Origin: Phocaeicola faecicola
GTDB taxonomy: Bacteria; Bacteroidota; Bacteroidia; Bacteroidales; Bacteroidaceae
Direction: 5' to 3'
NCBI RefSeq assembly: GCF_013618865.1
Contig: NZ_JABSOE010000036.1
Span: 1 to 44,519 of the forward strand
DNA: 44,519 nucleotides
The translations under genes and the position numbers were made by a program. Below are positions 15,314 through 24,618 of the stretch, piece after piece (the stretch's first letter is position 1; each line of letters opens with the position of its first letter). The notes below the pieces were generated by a model. It saw nothing but the letters and a program-made list of their open reading frames with translations. It did no database searches and was not told where the DNA came from.

Positions 15314-16546
15314 TTATCGGATATGGTTCCAGTACTCCATGTTCGAAACCATCTCCACCATCACCTTACGGTCCGCCTCACGGACGGCATCCGAAGCACT
15401 GCTCGAGGCAAGGGCTATCTTCTTGCCGATACCGACAGCCTTCAGGTTGTCGGCAGGAACCCCACGGTCCACCAGTGCCTGCACCACCGCATCCGCACGG
15501 CGGCGCGAAAGCCGGAGATTATAATCCACCGTTCCCCGGGCATCCGTACAGGCAGTTATCAGATACTTGCGGTCGGTATCTTTCAGCATGATACGGGCCG
15601 CACGGTCGAGTATTTCGGCAGACTTCTCCGTGATGTCCCATTTGTCAAAATCGAAGAATACATTCTGGAACAGTTCATACAAATTCTCGGAGGAAGCTAC
15701 CTCAATAACCTTCTCCACCTCCACAGGCTTTTCCACCACTACCGGCTTCTCGACCACACGCTCTACCACCCGTTCCACATACTGGGGAGCAGGCGTTCCG
15801 GCCCGTTTGGGCTTACCTCCAAACCGCCACATCAGCCGCACCGTTCCGTTCCAGGAGTTTGCCACATTGCGGTAAGGCATGAACAGATAATCTGCCTGAA
15901 GACCAATACCCAAACGGTCATTAAGCCACATATTCACACCTGCTCCCAATGACAGGGGAATCAGATGCTTCCGGTCCTGCCCCTCCTTATTATAGTCGTT
16001 CGACATGTTCCAGCCCATCCGGTCTCGCTCAAAGGCCTCCAGTCCGTTATAGTCCACCCTAAAGTTCTTATACATATAATTCACCCCCGCACGCAGGAAG
16101 GGATCGATGAAAGAAGAACGGAAATACTCTCCCAGACGCCACTGCAGGCCCAGGCCCGCCATGCCCGCCCAGCGGGACGCACGACCGCTGCGCACCGGAT
16201 CGGAACTGTAATCCCACGTCCCCTGCAAATCCAGGTAAAAATGAGTATTCAGTTCACGTGCCAGATAAAGGTGACCTCCGAACAGAAGGTCCCTCTTGCT
16301 CGTATCAATGAAATACCCTCCCTGAGGATTGGTACGGAAATCCAGCACGTTGAAGCGGGTCATCTGAAGCGCATTCGCCCCCACACCGAATTCCCAGGCC
16401 TTTCGTTCTTTCACAGTTTCAAAACCAGGGATTTCACCCACAACACCCATAGTATGCTGTGCATTACCCCACAGGCACGTACTCAATATCGTTAACACTG
16501 ACAGAAAAATCCGTCGGCTGACTGTATATCTACTTTTCATATTCAT
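15314..16546 (-). CDS. OmpA-family outer-membrane protein
   Basis: About 410 residues. A signal peptide (FLSVLTILSTCLWGNAQ) is followed by an amphipathic beta-barrel (about 30-245), then a repetitive hydrophobic/charged linker (VERVVERVVEKPVVVEKPVE) and an OmpA C-terminal peptidoglycan-binding domain (about 285-405: VFFDFDKWDITEKS and TDARGTVDYNLRLSRRRADAV). It should anchor the outer membrane to the wall. Starts at 16561, 16546 and 16540 are possible; the first overlaps the stop of the upstream collagen-like gene. 16546 gives a compact signal peptide. The overlap implies co-transcription with that gene. Confidence 0.9.
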   Translation of the reverse strand: MNMKSRYTVSRRIFLSVLTILSTCLWGNAQHTMGVVGEIPGFETVKERKAWEFGVGANALQMTRFNVLDFRTNPQGGYFIDTSKRDLLFGGHLYLARELNTHFYLDLQGTWDYSSDPVRSGRASRWAGMAGLGLQWRLGEYFRSSFIDPFLRAGVNYMYKNFRVDYNGLEAFERDRMGWNMSNDYNKEGQDRKHLIPLSLGAGVNMWLNDRLGIGLQADYLFMPYRNVANSWNGTVRLMWRFGGKPKRAGTPAPQYVERVVERVVEKPVVVEKPVEVEKVIEVASSENLYELFQNVFFDFDKWDITEKSAEILDRAARIMLKDTDRKYLITACTDARGTVDYNLRLSRRRADAVVQALVDRGVPADNLKAVGIGKKIALASSSASDAVREADRKVMVEMVSNMEYWNHIR

Positions 16547-16550
16547 TGCT

Positions 16551-18839
16551 TTATGGTTCATAAGTTACTTCCACTGCAGGGAGCTGATAAGAATCAGTAT
16601 AAGGTACTACTTCAAATTTATTTTCCTCCTCTCCCTGCTTCTTTCGCAAATACCCCTGCGTAAACCTATAAAACAACGAAGAAGAAGAGTTGCTACTTAT
16701 ACTGATGGTTGAATTCAAGAAAGGTGTAAAGACTTTGAAAGCAGGCGCCTCAAAAGAAGAGGAGTTATTGGAGCTGGACGCAGTCTGCCTACCTGCAGAT
16801 GAAATATAAGAAAATTCGATATAAGCCATCTTTATTTTTTTAGCCTCTTCCTCTGTATAAGTTTCCGGCACTACCAGATCCATACCATTCTCCAGCACGG
16901 TACACTTACTCAAACTCTTGTACATTTTACTAAAATCAATTTTAGAAAAATCAAAAGTTCCTTCTGCTTGAGCAAACGAAGCTTCTTTTTCACTATTCAG
17001 CGCTTTCAACTTCAAAGTTTTCAGTACCGGCCCCATCTGATATGGTGCAAGCAGACACACTCCGTTCCACTGATATTCCTCACCATAATAAACCTCTCTT
17101 GCTTTTACACTATAATATACATCCGTCTTATCCCAGTACTCATTCTGACTGTTTTTAAATTTTCCCGGATTTTCTTCCATAAAACGATAGGTATAAATAT
17201 TATAGTAATAAGACAACGACCCGGAGTATGTACCAAAACTCATACCAGAATACAGTTTTTTATCCATCTGAATGCTTTTGGGATTTTCCTTATCCGACAC
17301 TCTGTATGCATCCAAATACCGGTTACCGCTGTTCGGCAAATACGCAGGAATATTCTGCCATTCATCCTCCGGATTCATTCTGCGCTGTATCAGGAAATAT
17401 AAATCCTGGTATTTACTTAATGAGTTCGAGTTATTATCACGCAAAATTATCCGCATGTGTACCCTGTTCGGTACATAGGTATTCTTGGCAGAAACCTGAG
17501 CACTCTTTCCCTTCAGTGTCACTTCCTTTACAGCTCCCCAACGCAAATCCACACTCTGAATCTCCGGCAAATCTTCTTTAGGAATAATGAATTCACCTTT
17601 TTCATTGGCAGTATACACCTTCTCGGGTGCAATTCCCGGCATGCCTTTTACCTGTGCTCCTGGAGCTACTTCTCCCATCTCATCATATACCTTATACAAT
17701 ACCCCGCCGTCTGAAGACCGTACATATTCTCCGTACTCCGATTGAGAATACTGGGCTATCACATTAGGAACTCCTCTAATAATGGTTACTTCTGCTCCCG
17801 GCTTACCCGGTTCTCCTGGACGACCGTCCTGTCCATCTTTGCCATCCTTGCCGTCCTTACCGCGCAGATACTCATAGAAATCGGCCAGCGTATTCTTCTC
17901 ACAGTTCCAGGTGCCTCCGTTCTTATAATCCACAAGCGCTTCAGCCGTATTACAACGGGCCGCAAGGTCAGCTTTCCAAAGTTCATATGCCGACAGACCG
18001 TTTGTTCCGTTCACTCCGTCGACACCGTCTTTACCAGTCAGGTAACTGAAGAAGTCAAGTTCCGATACCTTATCCGCAGGCCAAGCCTGTCCCGGATGTT
18101 TAGGGTCACCTACATTGCCGGCTGCCACGGTTTCTTTCCACAATTCATAAGCCGACTTACCGCTGTCACCTTTCGCACCGCTCAGATACTGATAGAAATC
18201 CTCCATCGTATTCTTCTCTACAGGCCATACCAGACCCTGCTTGTCACGAATTCTTCCAGCCTTGACATCGGCCACCCAAAGTTCATAAGCCGAAGCTCCG
18301 GCTGCCCCGTTGCTGCCTGCCTGACCGCTTGCCGAAACACCCGTATCTGTAGTGCCGATAAACCAGTTGCCGTTGTCACCGATGTGTGGAGAAGTGCCGT
18401 CAACACCATTCGTTCCGTTAGTTCCCACAGCTGATACACCAGTATTAGTCTCACCAATCCACCACGTACCGTTCTTGATGACCGGAGTCTTTCCGTCTAC
18501 ACCGTCACGACCGTTAATACCATCCGTTCCTACAGCCTTTACACCCGTATTCGTATCGCCAACCCACCAGAAGCCATCCTTAATAACAGGGGTCTTACCA
18601 TCTACACCGTCACGGCCGGTAACTTTCACACCCGTATCGGTAGTACCAACCCACCAGTTACCGTTATTGCCTACATAAGGAGAGAGTCCGTCGGCACCGG
18701 CAGCACCGTCACGCCCTGCAGCACGGACACCCGTATCTGCAGCACCCACAAACCAGTTGCCGTTCGTACCCACATGAGGAGTCACCCCGTTCGCCCCATC
18801 ACGGCCTTTCAGATACAGGAAGAAATCATTCTGAGTCAA
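16551..18839 (-). CDS. Largest open portion of the collagen-like gene
   Basis: The 762-codon stretch downstream of the second stop, with an internal ATG at 18839 (MTQNDFFLYLKG). It could be translated only by re-initiation, and would lack any signal peptide, so an exported product is unlikely. It carries about five DG-rich NGNWW repeats, three SAYELW repeats, a GKDGKDGKDGQDGRPGEPG collagen-like run near residue 340 and the unique C-terminal region with Ser/Asn-rich stretches. An automatic annotation would probably report this as an intact gene. Confidence 0.55.
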   Translation of the reverse strand: MTQNDFFLYLKGRDGANGVTPHVGTNGNWFVGAADTGVRAAGRDGAAGADGLSPYVGNNGNWWVGTTDTGVKVTGRDGVDGKTPVIKDGFWWVGDTNTGVKAVGTDGINGRDGVDGKTPVIKNGTWWIGETNTGVSAVGTNGTNGVDGTSPHIGDNGNWFIGTTDTGVSASGQAGSNGAAGASAYELWVADVKAGRIRDKQGLVWPVEKNTMEDFYQYLSGAKGDSGKSAYELWKETVAAGNVGDPKHPGQAWPADKVSELDFFSYLTGKDGVDGVNGTNGLSAYELWKADLAARCNTAEALVDYKNGGTWNCEKNTLADFYEYLRGKDGKDGKDGQDGRPGEPGKPGAEVTIIRGVPNVIAQYSQSEYGEYVRSSDGGVLYKVYDEMGEVAPGAQVKGMPGIAPEKVYTANEKGEFIIPKEDLPEIQSVDLRWGAVKEVTLKGKSAQVSAKNTYVPNRVHMRIILRDNNSNSLSKYQDLYFLIQRRMNPEDEWQNIPAYLPNSGNRYLDAYRVSDKENPKSIQMDKKLYSGMSFGTYSGSLSYYYNIYTYRFMEENPGKFKNSQNEYWDKTDVYYSVKAREVYYGEEYQWNGVCLLAPYQMGPVLKTLKLKALNSEKEASFAQAEGTFDFSKIDFSKMYKSLSKCTVLENGMDLVVPETYTEEEAKKIKMAYIEFSYISSAGRQTASSSNNSSSFEAPAFKVFTPFLNSTISISSNSSSSLFYRFTQGYLRKKQGEEENKFEVVPYTDSYQLPAVEVTYEP

Positions 18840-19385
18840 CTGGTCGGAAGGTCAGCTGATACTTCCCTCCGTCACCAGACGCTTCCACTGGTCATAGGCA
18901 GAAATCCCGTCCCGACCATTGATGCCATCCGTTCCCGCAGCCTTCACGCGTGTATCCGTATTACCGATCCACCACGTACCGTTATCGCCCACATGCGGAG
19001 TTTGACCGTCGCGGCCGCACAGGAAATCCCAGAAATCCCCTTCCGTATTCTTCGAAGCAGGCCATGCCTGAGACGGATTATGAGGGTCAGATACCCCTCC
19101 CTGTGCAATCATAGCCTTCCACAGTTCATAAGAAGACAGGCCATTATCTCCCTTGTCGCCCTTCTCACCTTTAATATATGCCAGGAAATCGGCAACCTCT
19201 GTACGGTCCGATGGCCAGTTGATACGGCCTCCCACGACCTCCTCCTTCCAGATTTCATAAGCCGACTTGCCGCTTGCTCCCTAAGGTCCCTGAGGCAGGT
19301 CAAAACCAATTCTGCTGCATGAATAGAAAATTACAAGCAGTAATACAGCCCATATATGGACTCTACATTCTTTCTTTATTCTCAT
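16551..19385 (-). pseudogene. Collagen-like repeat lipoprotein, broken by two in-frame stops
   Basis: Read through, this is one 944-codon frame beginning MRIKKEC with a lipobox (VIFYSC, Cys23). A TAG at codon 35 (19281-19283) and a TGA at codon 178 (18852-18854) interrupt it with no frame change. The TGA stands exactly where sister repeats have Trp: SIS-stop-PSDQ against INWPSDR, LVWPVEK and QAWPADK. The mature protein would consist of alternating SAYELWK...WP.DK..DF..YL units and GxxGxxG/NGNWW.G.TDTGVKA.GTDG.NGRDG units, then a unique C-terminal region (after about residue 520) that I do not recognise. It overlaps the OmpA gene start. The rest of the frame is intact, so the damage is recent or the stops are read through. 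Confidence 0.85.
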
Positions 19386-19734
19386 AATAAATTTATTAAT
19401 AAAACATTAGTTGTTTGCTGATTACCTATTTTCTTCATGATTCATCCCGTCGGCACAATGATTCTTTCCCGGTCTTCTGCTACGGCCGTTCACATCTCTA
19501 CCACACATTGTCCCTCTCTGGCATACACGTTCATTTCACACTCCCCTTGTCATCCTTCAACACTCATTTATCCGTCCGGTGAAATGAAAATTTCCTGACA
19601 TAGGAATCTGCAAAAAGACAGGTATCCATCCCCCTGCAAATCCGCTTACATACAAAAGAAGAATTTCAAAAAGGCATATTTCCAATCAACTCTTTCCGAA
19701 TTTCTTCACACTCAACCTATTTAAAGTCTGCCCC

Positions 19735-20610
19735 CTATTCTTCCTTATACTTGTATATTTTACCGTCAACTATCAGGGTCGCATTCCGGTGGTTGCCCAC
19801 ATGCCACTCTACCTTTCCGTCGGTATATACAGCTGCTTTCGCAGAGCCCTCAACCTGAGATAATGTATAGCATTGCTCCGTATCCGAAGTTATCAGCTTC
19901 ACATACGACTCGGTATCTCCTGTATAATACACCACATCATAGAAAGAGGGAACACTCTCCTCTCCCTTCGGTTCTGTCAGATTGTATACACTATATACAG
20001 GTGTCAGTCTGGCAAAGGAAGATGTTCCGCAGGGACCTTCAAATACGATTTTTTCAGAAAGGGGCTCCAACGGGTCACTCATTGCCAGTTTCAGTGAGAA
20101 ATCCGAACCTCGGTATTCACTCACAGAATCATTCAAAGTTTCCAACTTCAGTTTATAGTCTTTATCTCCCAGACTAAGGTCTGCATATTTTTTTTCCTCT
20201 CTCTCGTAGAATCTGACAACAGCATCTTCTCCCGTCTGATAATCCTTCAAGGCTACCGACGTATAAAGTTCAGGCAAAACTGTTTCTGAAGATATCCGTC
20301 TCAAAGCGACTCTCTGACACTGCAGACTGCCGCCCTCTACCTTTAACTCCATGCTGTTGTCCAGATGTAATCCTTTTCCTCCATCCGTGCTTTCCACCTT
20401 TCCATAAGTGACAAAAGTCTCCGGATGCAACAGATACTTTTCCAGCAATTCATACTTGTCGCCGTTGACAGCCAGCAACACATAAATCCCCGGACAGTCA
20501 GCTGCCGGCAATACTCCCTCGTAGGTTCCGTCAAACGAAGGCGAGCTGCAGGACGTCAGCGCCAGCATCAGCCCGGCAAATCCCGCCTTCAAAAATTCCT
20601 TTACTCTCAT
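19735..20610 (-). CDS. NlpE-like lipoprotein
   Basis: A 291-residue lipoprotein (lipobox LALTSC, Cys21). Directly after the anchor, FDGTYEGVLPAADCPGIYVLLAV resembles the NlpE N-terminal domain (family pattern YxGxLPCADCPGI), but the first Cys of the CxxC pair is Ala here. The remainder is beta-rich with no further motif I know. In enterobacteria NlpE senses envelope stress and copper; whether that applies here is unknown. The start at 20610 is preferred over 20640, because the latter puts a polar stretch before the signal. It follows an OmpA-like gene by 73 bases and is probably co-transcribed with it. Confidence 0.8.
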   Translation of the reverse strand: MRVKEFLKAGFAGLMLALTSCSSPSFDGTYEGVLPAADCPGIYVLLAVNGDKYELLEKYLLHPETFVTYGKVESTDGGKGLHLDNSMELKVEGGSLQCQRVALRRISSETVLPELYTSVALKDYQTGEDAVVRFYEREEKKYADLSLGDKDYKLKLETLNDSVSEYRGSDFSLKLAMSDPLEPLSEKIVFEGPCGTSSFARLTPVYSVYNLTEPKGEESVPSFYDVVYYTGDTESYVKLITSDTEQCYTLSQVEGSAKAAVYTDGKVEWHVGNHRNATLIVDGKIYKYKEE

Positions 20611-20683
20611 AAGTTTATCTGCTAACAGACGGTGCCACATGAGAAAAGACTCATGTAATACCGTACTTTCATTTTATCGTTTT

Positions 20684-21838
20684 TTATTCATTTTCCTGTA
20701 TCGTACAGATACTCACCCGGTTCCAGTCGGCTTCCGAGAACATGTTTCCTACCCCCTGTCCACCGGCAGTAATGCGTTCCGCACTGATACGGTACTTCTT
20801 GACAAGCAGGCTCATCACCGCATTGGCACGAGCCTCAGCGATGCGCGCATTCACTTCCGCACTGCCTTCCGGCGAAGCATATCCCTTGATGACCACCCTG
20901 GCATCCTTATGATTATTCAGGTAAGTCGCAATCCGTTCCACGTTAGGCAACTGAGAAGCATCAATGGTCGATTTTCCCTGACGGAAAGTCACTACCGACT
21001 CCAGCGTCTTGGCCGTCTCCACCACCGTCTGCACCTGCGGTTTCCGGTTGCGGCAATCCTCCAGTTCCCGGTTCAGCTGCACAATCTTCTGATCGGCCAG
21101 AATCAGGTTGTTCTGAGCCACCGACAGTTCCTCCCGTCCGGCACGTACCTCCGCACGCAACGCATTGATATCCTGGTTCAACGCATCAATCTCAATCGGG
21201 TCGTAGGCCCTGACCTTCGTGAAATGATGCTTGCCGTTGCTGTTCTTGAAATGATACACCACTCCGGCAGTAATCTCCACACACGCATTCTGCGCATTGA
21301 AACGGCTCTGATGCTCATCGAAATCACCCTCCATGTTATACACCAGCGCCGGTTTCAGTGCCAGCGTCCATGCACGCTTCTCTCCCAGGTTGAAATTCAA
21401 GTTCATCCCCAGTTTGGTAGACCATGCATTATAGTCGCCCGGACCATTTACATACCCATGCAACCATCCGGCACCCAGTACCGCCTCCAGTTCAAACACC
21501 CGCGGACGACCGTGGTAACCGCCCAACAGATTCATCAGGTTGAACTTACCCAGCAGACTGACATTCGAACCGTCAAAAGCCGTCCTGCTGTCAGTGATGT
21601 TGATATAGCCCATACCTTCCACTCCCAGTCCGAATCCCGGTGTAACCTGCTTGGAAAGTTCCAGTCCCACTGCCGGGCGCATGTCCTTCAGGAAATTCCC
21701 GCGCGAGAACGGAGTCAATCCCCCTCCCGACACTCCGACCGACCAGTTGTCAAAAAACTTGTTTCCATCAATCAATGTCTGAGAATAAGCATTCATGATA
21801 CCCATTCCCAACAACAAACACATTAATCCTTTTTTCAT
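20684..21838 (-). CDS. OmpA-family outer-membrane protein with coiled coil
   Basis: A 384-residue protein with a signal peptide (MKKGLMCLLLGMGIMNAYSQ), a beta-barrel (about 25-195), a heptad-like coiled coil (about 205-265: IDALNQDINALRAEVRAG onward) and an OmpA-type peptidoglycan-binding domain (about 280-380: VVIKGYASPEGSAEVNARIAEARA and a DWNRVSI ending). The start at 21838 is chosen because it begins the signal peptide directly. It resembles the P59/P60-type OmpA proteins abundant in this phylum. It is probably the first gene of a two-gene unit with the NlpE-like lipoprotein. Confidence 0.9.
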   Translation of the reverse strand: MKKGLMCLLLGMGIMNAYSQTLIDGNKFFDNWSVGVSGGGLTPFSRGNFLKDMRPAVGLELSKQVTPGFGLGVEGMGYINITDSRTAFDGSNVSLLGKFNLMNLLGGYHGRPRVFELEAVLGAGWLHGYVNGPGDYNAWSTKLGMNLNFNLGEKRAWTLALKPALVYNMEGDFDEHQSRFNAQNACVEITAGVVYHFKNSNGKHHFTKVRAYDPIEIDALNQDINALRAEVRAGREELSVAQNNLILADQKIVQLNRELEDCRNRKPQVQTVVETAKTLESVVTFRQGKSTIDASQLPNVERIATYLNNHKDARVVIKGYASPEGSAEVNARIAEARANAVMSLLVKKYRISAERITAGGQGVGNMFSEADWNRVSICTIQENE

Positions 21839-21923
21839 ACTTCTCAATAAATTAAGATTCAACTATCGTTACAGTAAAGGCAGCGCCCCTACCTGAACAC
21901 ACCAAACACCTTCGGGCTTCCGC

Positions 21924-22787
21924 CTATGCCAGGTTCTCGCGCCGGCGCACCTCATTCGGTGCATTACCGATGTTCCGCTTGCAATACGCCGTAAAATGAG
22001 AAAACGTCTTGAAATGATACTCCAGCATAATCTCCTTGATGGGCTGCCGCGTCTTTTTCAGTTTATACTCTATCTCACTCGAAGTCTGCTTCTGCAGCCA
22101 CTGGTAGGGAGTAGAACCGTGAAAACAAATCTTGAAAAGCTGGTTGAAGACAAGCATATTGTACCCGCACGCCATGGCCAGTTCCTTTGCCGTACGGCAA
22201 GTCTTGTAATGCTTCATGACCGAAACAAAGAACTGCACGTCCTTCGACAGGGCATCCCGGAATATCTGAATCAGCTGCTGCTTGCTGTAGCAAATCTTGA
22301 ACAGAGAGAAAAGCTCACACTCCTTTGCCTGATGAAGTTCCTGAATCTCCACGTTCATCTTCATGTAATCCACCAGCGAATGCAGGTAAGAAAGCATCAG
22401 CGGATACACCGGGAAAATATCTTTCTGAGACACCTTCTCCGTCGAAGTATCGCCCAGATATTCCAGTACCCGCGTATAGAAATAAGGCGCTATGACGTTG
22501 CAGGCATACACCACGATATGCACATTTTCTATCGCCTTGATATTACATTCATGAAAATGACTGATAAAGAACAACTCATTTTTCGTAATCAGCTTCGGCA
22601 TGGAGTTCGCCTGATTATTAGAGAAACGCAGTGTCCCTTTCAGCACAAAGCAAATCTGGAACTCCTGATTTTCGTTCAGATTGCTGATACTCTCACCTTC
22701 GTTGACAGTATACGACCTGAACTGACTGAATTTAGACAATACCAAAGGGTCACGATATAATTTCTCCAACAAAAACAATACGTCCAT
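21924..22787 (-). CDS. AraC-family transcriptional regulator
   Basis: A 287-residue regulator. The N-terminal half looks like a cupin-type sensing domain (FQICFVLKGTLRFSNNQ, KNELFFISHFHECNI), and the last 90 residues form the paired AraC helix-turn-helix (TAKELAMACGYNMLVFNQLFKICFHGSTPYQWL, then IKEIMLEYHFKTFSHFTAYCKRNIG). The second helix pair lacks the usual Gly in GF.d.S.F, reading YHFKTFSHF. It lies upstream of, and in the same direction as, the OmpA/NlpE unit (85-base gap), so it may regulate that surface cluster; this is inferred from position only. Confidence 0.85.
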   Translation of the reverse strand: MDVLFLLEKLYRDPLVLSKFSQFRSYTVNEGESISNLNENQEFQICFVLKGTLRFSNNQANSMPKLITKNELFFISHFHECNIKAIENVHIVVYACNVIAPYFYTRVLEYLGDTSTEKVSQKDIFPVYPLMLSYLHSLVDYMKMNVEIQELHQAKECELFSLFKICYSKQQLIQIFRDALSKDVQFFVSVMKHYKTCRTAKELAMACGYNMLVFNQLFKICFHGSTPYQWLQKQTSSEIEYKLKKTRQPIKEIMLEYHFKTFSHFTAYCKRNIGNAPNEVRRRENLA

Positions 22788-22987
22788 AAATTATAATGTA
22801 TCTTGAAATAAAAAAGCCTTATTTTTCTTCTAATAAGAGAAAGAAACAGGGAAAAAGGGCCATTGCCGATTTATTAAAAAAACAAAAAAATACCACTTTG
22901 CAATCCATCTTTTTCCGACGCTTCGGGAGCGTATTGTTTATGGAGAAACAAAGAAAAGCATACGCCATCGCATGCCGATATAAGTTT

Positions 22988-23029
22988 AAACCCGCGTACG
23001 GAGGCCGTATAACCTCCGTACGCGGGTTT
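22988..23029. terminator. 17-bp perfect inverted repeat, probable bidirectional terminator
   Basis: The arms at 22988-23004 and 23013-23029 are exact complements (core CCGCGTACGGAGG) with As before and Ts after. It would end metY transcription. A partial third copy of the arm (ACCTCCGTACG) occurs at 23056-23066 within a near-palindrome. Confidence 0.75.
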
Positions 23030-23112
23030 CATCACTTTCCCATGCAGGTTGTCCGACCTCCGTACGAAGGTTCAAGACCCCCTGCAATCATTCCGTAAAT
23101 AATTTCCTTATG

Positions 23113-24399
23113 TCATACCTTCTCCAAAGCCTGCCCCAGATCAGCCAGCAAGTCGTCTACATGCTCCAGTCCTACAGAAAGCCGGATGGTTCCCGGATAA
23201 ATCTCCTGTTCGGCCTTCTCCGCCTCGCTCAGCTGCGAGTGAGTGGTGCTCGACGGATGGATAACAAGCGATTTCGCATCGGCCACGTTCGCGAGCAGGG
23301 AGAAAATCTGCAGGCTGTCGATGAAACGGTAAGCCTCGTCCTTTCCTCCTTCAATGTCGAACGTAAAGATGGAACCTCCTCCTTCTCCGAAATAACGGCG
23401 GTACAACTCATGTCCCGAATGCTCCGGCAGCGACGGATGGTTTACCTTCTTCACCTTAGGATGACGGTGGAGGAAGTCTACTATCCGGAGCGCATTGGCA
23501 ACGTGCCGCTCCACCCGCAACGACAAGGTCTCAAGCCCCTGCAGCAACAGGAATGCATTGAACGGACTGATGGCCGCACCCGTATCGCGGAGCAGTACCG
23601 CCCGGATTCTTGTCACATAAGCCGCCGTTCCTGCTGCCTCCGTAAAGCGAAGTCCGTGATAGCACGGATCCGGCTCAGTAAACTGAGGGAATTTTCCGGA
23701 AGCCTGCCAGTCGAACTTTCCAGAGTCTACAATCACTCCTCCCAGCGACGTCCCGTGTCCTCCGATAAACTTGGTGGCCGAATGTATCACCACATCGGCC
23801 CCGTATTCGATGGGGCGGAACAAGAACGGAGTGGCAAACGTATTGTCGATGATCAGCGGAATACCGTGCCGGTGTGCCACCTCGGCCACTGCCTCAATAT
23901 CGATAAGGTTGGCGTTGGGATTTCCCATGGTTTCTACAAAGACCGCCTTCGTGTTCGGCCGGATAGCCTCCTCAAAATGCGCAGGCGAAGAAGGATCGAC
24001 AAAAGTCGTCGTCACCCCGTAAGGCTCCAGCGTATGCGCCAGCAGGTTATAGCTTCCTCCATAGAGGGTACGTGCTGCCACCACGTGGTCACCGCTTCGG
24101 GTGATGTTCAGAAAAGTATAGGTCACGGCTGCCGCTCCCGATGCCACGGCCAGTGCCGCCACCCCTCCTTCCAGTGCAGCCATCCGCTGCTCGAATACCG
24201 TCTGTGTAGGGTTGCCGAGGCGACTGTAGATATCTCCCGGGTCTTGCAGGCCGAAGCGTGCGGCCGCATGCTCCGCATTGTCGAAGACGAACGAAGCCGT
24301 CTGATAAATAGGTACCGCCCTGGCTCCTGTAGCCTTGTCGGGACGCTCCTGTCCCACATGCAACTGTAAAGTTTCAAAACGCAGTTTTCCGTTTGCCAT
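23113..24399 (-). CDS. metY: O-acetylhomoserine aminocarboxypropyltransferase (sulfhydrylase)
   Basis: About 428 residues, full length for MetY, a PLP enzyme that makes homocysteine from O-acetylhomoserine and sulfide. Family signatures: LHVGQERPDKATGARAVPIYQTASF, YSRLGNPTQTVFEQRMAALEGG, and the PLP lysine in HSATKFIGGHG near residue 210. A C-terminal HPSSTTHSQLS with IRLSVGLEHVDDL completes the Cys/Met-metabolism fold. Starts at 24405 and 24399 are possible; the second begins MANGKLRFET. It is transcribed away from an Lrp-type gene across a 219-base gap holding a promoter for each, so that regulator may control it. Confidence 0.94.
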   Translation of the reverse strand: MANGKLRFETLQLHVGQERPDKATGARAVPIYQTASFVFDNAEHAAARFGLQDPGDIYSRLGNPTQTVFEQRMAALEGGVAALAVASGAAAVTYTFLNITRSGDHVVAARTLYGGSYNLLAHTLEPYGVTTTFVDPSSPAHFEEAIRPNTKAVFVETMGNPNANLIDIEAVAEVAHRHGIPLIIDNTFATPFLFRPIEYGADVVIHSATKFIGGHGTSLGGVIVDSGKFDWQASGKFPQFTEPDPCYHGLRFTEAAGTAAYVTRIRAVLLRDTGAAISPFNAFLLLQGLETLSLRVERHVANALRIVDFLHRHPKVKKVNHPSLPEHSGHELYRRYFGEGGGSIFTFDIEGGKDEAYRFIDSLQIFSLLANVADAKSLVIHPSSTTHSQLSEAEKAEQEIYPGTIRLSVGLEHVDDLLADLGQALEKV

Positions 24400-24486
24400 A
24401 TTCAATCAATTTTTAGGGTTTTACAAAACGATGAACTCTTCCGCGATAGACTTCCAGACTGCCCGGACAGGTACTTTCATCGGTTG

Positions 24487-24494
24487 CAAAGTTA
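24487..24494 (-). promoter_or_regulatory. metY promoter -7 box
   Basis: TAACTTTG on the - strand, 87 bases before the metY start, with TTG on that strand about 20 bases further upstream (24515-24517). Confidence 0.6.
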
Positions 24495-24545
24495 TCCTGC
24501 ATAGCAATATCATCCAATATTCTTTTATTTTTTGGAATAATACAC

Positions 24546-24553
24546 TATATTTG
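24546..24553 (+). promoter_or_regulatory. Promoter -7 box of the Lrp-type gene
   Basis: TATATTTG fits TAnnTTTG and lies 65 bases before the regulator's start codon, back to back with the metY promoter. Confidence 0.6.
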
Positions 24554-24618
24554 TCCGTATAACTATTTATTTTATCTGATAATCCGTGTATAAACCCCTT
24601 TAAACAGAATATTATTCC

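Noticed and set aside
15230..15952. Long frame opposite the OmpA-like gene
   Set aside because: His/Arg-rich antisense shadow with no signal peptide or domain, crossing a terminator hairpin.
18840..19285. Programmed stop-codon recoding (for example selenocysteine at TGA) in the collagen-like gene
   Set aside because: The TGA stands for Trp, not Cys; a second stop is TAG; neither is followed by an obvious recoding hairpin. Nonsense mutation is simpler.
20639..21826. 395-codon frame opposite the second OmpA-like gene
   Set aside because: Arg/His/Gln-rich shadow of a real gene with clear motifs on the other strand.
23110..24369. 419-codon frame opposite metY
   Set aside because: Arg-rich shadow; metY on the other strand has all its catalytic motifs.
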